Assembly (NCBI GenBank): GCA_028284415.1
Contig: JANQRU010000005.1
Location: 124,001 to 188,000, forward strand
Origin: Pyrinomonadaceae bacterium
GTDB taxonomy: Bacteria > Acidobacteriota > Blastocatellia > Pyrinomonadales > Pyrinomonadaceae
Length of the DNA stretch: 64,000 nt
Direction: 5' to 3'
Position 1 is the first letter of the stretch. The number at the start of each line of letters is the position of its first letter. The position numbers and the translations under genes were made by a program. Positions 61,146-64,000 of the stretch are shown piece after piece. The notes beneath the pieces are model-generated. The model had not been told where the DNA came from, made no database searches, and saw only the letters and a list, made by a program, of their open reading frames with translations.

Positions 61146-61673
61146 TTATTTAACCCCTCTTGATTTGTTAATCACGGCTTCCACAGCTGATTCGATTCCC
61201 AGCTGAACTAAGAAGAGCAGATTATCGGAAAACTTACCCATCTGGGCGAGTTTTGAAACAGCCAACACTTTTTCTAGTCCGGGACTTAAAATCTTCTCAA
61301 CTGTAATTGTGACCAATGCTTTTGAAGCTGCTTTATGTGAGGCTCGTAACATTCCCATCATGGCTTTGTTACGTAGGTCATAATCTCTTAACTGAATTGC
61401 AGCATCTATTGTGCAGCAAGCTTTATTGGCATCACTAAATAACTCAAATACCGAATACGGATCATAAAGATTTTTTCCCAAAAACCACTCTGGTATGCTC
61501 ACTGAACCATCCATATTGGCATCATTCATATTGTAAAGAGGTGCTAGAAAAAAAATTTTGTTAAGACCTCCTCTACCATGTGATTTATAACCTGCAAGCA
61601 TTTTATGACTACCGTCTTTGCTCATACTGTGCGTTAGTAATTTCCATTTTGCGTTCCTGATATTATTGCTCAT
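61146..61673 (-). CDS. Unknown protein of the wall-hydrolase-like cassette
   Basis: The 175-residue protein has no signal peptide. One part, PLYNMNDANMDGSVSIPEWFLG (residues about 45-66), resembles an EF-hand loop (DANMDGSVSIPE). The C-terminal half is helical. The family is not recognised. It follows the DUF5675-like gene by 68 nt, with AGGAG before its ATG. Confidence 0.5.
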   Translation of the reverse strand: MSNNIRNAKWKLLTHSMSKDGSHKMLAGYKSHGRGGLNKIFFLAPLYNMNDANMDGSVSIPEWFLGKNLYDPYSVFELFSDANKACCTIDAAIQLRDYDLRNKAMMGMLRASHKAASKALVTITVEKILSPGLEKVLAVSKLAQMGKFSDNLLFLVQLGIESAVEAVINKSRGVK

Positions 61674-61741
61674 CTATTTTCTCCTGCTATGAATTTTTAT
61701 AAATATGTATATCCCCCTTGTTAACTTCCCTTGCACACAGT

Positions 61742-62263
61742 TTATTTCCCTTTTGTTCTCCACCAATCATCTTTAGTTCCAAGCCCAACTCCTGTTGCAT
61801 TACTTAAAACCCAAAGTGTTACTAATTTTCCACCTCCGAAAGTTCCGATTAAATTAAAAAGTTCTTCCATACATGCTTCGGAGTCTTCAAATTCATCTAC
61901 AGTTCCCCATTTACCTGGAGCTATGCATCCGGCTAAATTGTTTGGATTGTCACCTGCAACACCGTGTATTAAAACTGACTTGATCTCTTCTGTGGTTGGA
62001 CGCAGACATTTCTTTGGATGCTTTCGTTTCCTTCCGTCTAAAAAATGTGTCAGCATATCGTGCTTCATTTCATAAGCACCGACTCTTAGACTGCTATGCC
62101 ACAGATTGTCATCGTTTTCTCGCGTTGAGTAGGCTTTGATAAAAGATTTATTTTTGTAATATATTTTTAAGATTCCCCGTTCTTCTCCCTTCGGATCAGT
62201 TCCTGTTCTTAACAAATGCAAAACGTAATCTGTTTTTGGCTCTGGAAAAATATACTCAGACAT
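61742..62263 (-). CDS. DUF5675-like protein
   Basis: From ATG 62263 (GAGGAG upstream; TTG 62278 rejected) the protein is 173 residues. It contains VLIHGVAGDNPNNLAGCIAPG, the IHxG...GC pattern of DUF5675 and of L,D-transpeptidase-like catalytic loops. DUF5675 occurs near phage and secretion-associated genes; catalysis is unproven. It follows the papain-like gene by 21 nt. Confidence 0.6.
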   Translation of the reverse strand: MSEYIFPEPKTDYVLHLLRTGTDPKGEERGILKIYYKNKSFIKAYSTRENDDNLWHSSLRVGAYEMKHDMLTHFLDGRKRKHPKKCLRPTTEEIKSVLIHGVAGDNPNNLAGCIAPGKWGTVDEFEDSEACMEELFNLIGTFGGGKLVTLWVLSNATGVGLGTKDDWWRTKGK

Positions 62264-62284
62264 AAAATAACTCCTCAAAATAAA

Positions 62285-62878
62285 TTAAAACCTGTATTTT
62301 GGATAAGTGCCGAGTGTCGGAAAGTATGAAGCTTGCGTTTTGAATAAGTGCGAAGGTATCTCTAAGCGTTCAGCAGCGTCTATTCCCCAAAACTGTCCAA
62401 GTTTTTCTCGTTGGTATTTTGGAACTCCCGCTACTTTAAAAAGTGTGTTTACCCAAGCGGCACAATTATCATCAAACAGACCGTATTCAAGCGGATTTCT
62501 AGCTGTATTTCTTTTGTAGTTTTCAGCAAGTCTTACAACTTCATTGGCAAAGGCTGTGTCATTTCCTTTTGGTGGTTTGACATAGTGTTTCTGTGTTCCC
62601 CAATCAAAAGGGTTGAAAAAATCCCAAATAGGTGTGTTATCTAAAAGGTCTTTAGCAGAAAGAACATCACTAGGCTCATTAGGTATATAAATCATATTTC
62701 CGCCTTTGCTGAATCCGCCTAGCGTTACAAACTCAGCTCCATTGTGTTTTTGTGTGGGAATAGCCGTTGGTAAACAAATGTTGTCTATTAAAATTAAAAT
62801 ATAATGATGATTGCCTAATCCGATATTAAAACGGCTTCCTAAGTTTCTCGCTATCCAATTTACTGTTGCTTTTCCCAT
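62285..62878 (-). CDS. Papain-like (NlpC/P60-type) putative amidase or effector
   Basis: The 197-residue protein has no signal peptide. DDNCAAWVNTLFKVAG supplies a candidate nucleophile Cys139 at the start of a helix, and GLGNHHYILILID (His24/His25) a candidate His strand in a permuted papain order, as in DUF4157-less amidase effectors. It could cut peptidoglycan amide bonds. The shared promoter element is 56 nt upstream, and it leads the cassette. Activity is inferred from motif only. Confidence 0.55.
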   Translation of the reverse strand: MGKATVNWIARNLGSRFNIGLGNHHYILILIDNICLPTAIPTQKHNGAEFVTLGGFSKGGNMIYIPNEPSDVLSAKDLLDNTPIWDFFNPFDWGTQKHYVKPPKGNDTAFANEVVRLAENYKRNTARNPLEYGLFDDNCAAWVNTLFKVAGVPKYQREKLGQFWGIDAAERLEIPSHLFKTQASYFPTLGTYPKYRF

Positions 62879-62934
62879 CTTTATCTAAATCTCCTCAATA
62901 ATTTTGAGTCTTTAATAATTAACCGACTCATTAA

Positions 62935-62963
62935 TAGTGTTGTGACAGGCAAAAACATTTCAC
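62935..62963 (-). promoter_or_regulatory. Shared ECF-like promoter element, site 6
   Basis: GTGAAATGTTTT-N11-ACACTA on the minus strand, 56 nt before the papain-like gene. The spacer differs from sites 1-5 (CACA before the second block) yet length is unchanged. Confidence 0.7.
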
Positions 62964-63002
62964 TTTTTTGAAAAATTATTTTTTTTGAGCTCAGTTCACA
63001 AG

Positions 63003-63035
63003 AAAAAAAGAGCATGAAATTTTCATGCTCTTTTA
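63003..63035 (-). terminator. Terminator of the 63-kb membrane protein gene
   Basis: AAAAGAGCATGAAA (63006-63019) is complementary to TTTCATGCTCTTTT (63021-63034), followed on the minus strand by a T run. Confidence 0.93.
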
Positions 63036-63064
63036 CTTGCTCTAAATTAATTTCACCTTGAAAA

Positions 63065-63769
63065 TTACTGCATTTGACCTGCTCCAGGGAAAACCTGCTT
63101 ATATGCGACAGTAATTGCAGCATAAATTATTGGTAGAACAAAAAATAGTCCCACACATAGAGCGAGAATTCCTGCGAGAATAATTGCTCCTAAAAGCAAC
63201 ATCAGCAAAAACATTCCACCGAAGTTTCCCCAACCCGCTTTGGCACTCAACTTAATCGCTTCCATCAAAGATAGGTCGTATTCAGCCAATAGAGGCAAAC
63301 CGAATGCAAGTGTAATGAAAAGGATTATGCTCCCCAATAATGTAAATCCACTAATGAGAAAAGAAAGTAAGGTCATCAATGCCGCCAAACCTCCCGTTAG
63401 CTCATTCGGGTTGTAAATTGCCAGAAATTCAGCAAGCCTCAGACCAATTCGGTAAAGATTGGAAATCCCGCCCGGCAGTAGAAATAAGAAGCCGATAATC
63501 ATCGCCGGAAAAAATTTGTTAAATCCTTGAAAAAGCATTCCAAATTCAACACTTTCGCCGCGATACTGTCGCAGCATCGCATAATAAACCCCGACTAGAA
63601 TCGGACCTGCAATGATCCAACTAATTACAGGAATACACCCTAAGATCAAGATAATTGCCCCCATCCCAAAAAACATGAAGTAATTCGGTTTAACAATCTC
63701 CCAACCACGACTCAGACATTCACCAACATTTATCGCACCTTTGTTAAAATTGATATTTTCCATACTCAT
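63065..63769 (-). CDS. Polytopic membrane protein (DUF975-like)
   Basis: The 234-residue protein has a cytoplasmic N-terminus with GECLSRGWEIVKPNYFMFFG and about six membrane segments, including FPAMIIGFLFLLPGG and SAKAGWGNFGGMFLLMLLLG. The pattern resembles DUF975 or related glycerophosphodiesterase membrane domains. Function unknown. The shared promoter element lies 58 nt upstream. Confidence 0.65.
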   Translation of the reverse strand: MSMENINFNKGAINVGECLSRGWEIVKPNYFMFFGMGAIILILGCIPVISWIIAGPILVGVYYAMLRQYRGESVEFGMLFQGFNKFFPAMIIGFLFLLPGGISNLYRIGLRLAEFLAIYNPNELTGGLAALMTLLSFLISGFTLLGSIILFITLAFGLPLLAEYDLSLMEAIKLSAKAGWGNFGGMFLLMLLLGAIILAGILALCVGLFFVLPIIYAAITVAYKQVFPGAGQMQ

Positions 63770-63827
63770 AACCTTAAAGTCTCTCTTAGCTTTTGAATTA
63801 TTTTTGCTTACTTAAACAACTTGTTAG

Positions 63828-63856
63828 TAGTGTTGAATAAGACAAAAACATTTCAC
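63828..63856 (-). promoter_or_regulatory. Shared ECF-like promoter element, site 7
   Basis: GTGAAATGTTTT-N11-ACACTA on the minus strand, 58 nt before the membrane protein gene. Confidence 0.7.
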
Positions 63857-63884
63857 TTTTTCCTATTTCTTAGTCAGAAAGTAA

Positions 63885-63912
63885 AAAAGAGCATAGAATT
63901 CCTATACCCTTT
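63885..63912 (-). terminator. Terminator of a gene entering from the right edge
   Basis: Minus strand GGGTATAG pairs (with wobbles) with CTATGCTC, then a T run. It implies a minus-strand gene whose 3' end is close to 63.9 kb. Confidence 0.65.
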
Positions 63913-64000
63913 CACTTGATGTAAAACTAATCGAATCTTCTTTAGCATAATGTAAAAAGTGGCAATCAGAAAACATAATCTTTAGTTTTTCTTCTTTCGT
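63902..64000 (-). CDS. Possible C-terminal end of a gene extending beyond the right edge
   Basis: One minus-strand frame stays open from the edge to a TAG at 63904-63902, giving 32 residues (ending SERV). The stop falls inside the terminator stem. The piece is too short to recognise, and could be non-coding. Confidence 0.25.
   Translation of the reverse strand, partial: TKEEKLKIMFSDCHFLHYAKEDSISFTSSERV

Overview
The window reads as chromosome from a low-GC, Gram-negative bacterium, most likely Acidobacteriota of the Blastocatellia/Pyrinomonas type. That placement is inferred from gene content: a pilMNOPQ operon with an outer-membrane secretin, TPR-CHAT proteins beside an ECF sigma factor, a CadC-type winged helix fused to a TolB-like propeller, carboxypeptidase-regulatory-like secreted proteins, and PqqD-Tat-Cys proteins. 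I saw no rRNA, tRNA, CRISPR array, insertion sequence or integrase.

Layout. 1-9.6 kb (minus): type IV pilus genes, namely a large PilX-like protein cut by the window edge, two prepilins, an MglB-like roadblock protein, and pilQ-P-O-N-M behind a structured leader. 10.1-14.1 kb (minus): ECF sigma/anti-sigma with a secreted partner, an alpha/beta hydrolase and a membrane HExxH protein. 14.3-15.7 kb (plus): SurA-like isomerase and RqcP. 15.8-17.1 kb (minus): two membrane genes. 17.2-27.1 kb (plus): a run of secreted proteins ending with dusB, then an M91-like metallopeptidase, two more secreted proteins and a LOG-family enzyme. 27.1-30.4 kb (minus): a second ECF sigma/anti-sigma pair (the anti-sigma carries a PDZ domain) and two secreted proteins. 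30.6-37.8 kb (plus): trmL, a PqqD-Tat-Cys protein with a 2OG-oxygenase, a BON protein, a class-C-type serine hydrolase, a CDF transporter and typA. 37.9-44.2 kb: a segment bounded by the typA 3' end and a second, diverged copy of that end. 44.2-63.8 kb (minus): LAS-type murein endopeptidase, GYF_2 and zinc-ribbon membrane proteins, polytopic membrane paralogues, anti-sigma-like protein, third ECF sigma, two tandem TPR-CHAT proteases, three lipoproteins, and a cassette of LysM-like, DUF5675-like and papain-like proteins.

Two observations stand out. First, seven minus-strand transcription units between 39.8 and 63.9 kb share one 29-nt element, RTGAAATGTTTT-N11-ACACTA, with no variation in spacing, placed 44-95 nt before the start codon. 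It looks like a dedicated ECF promoter, linking an anti-sigma-like gene beside the CHAT/sigma locus to wall-hydrolase-like and membrane genes as a candidate regulon. Second, two proteins join a PqqD (RiPP recognition) domain, an internal twin-arginine export signal and a short Cys-rich tail; one is followed by an attenuator-like hairpin and a 2OG-Fe(II)-oxygenase-like gene, which resembles an uncharacterised modified-peptide export system.
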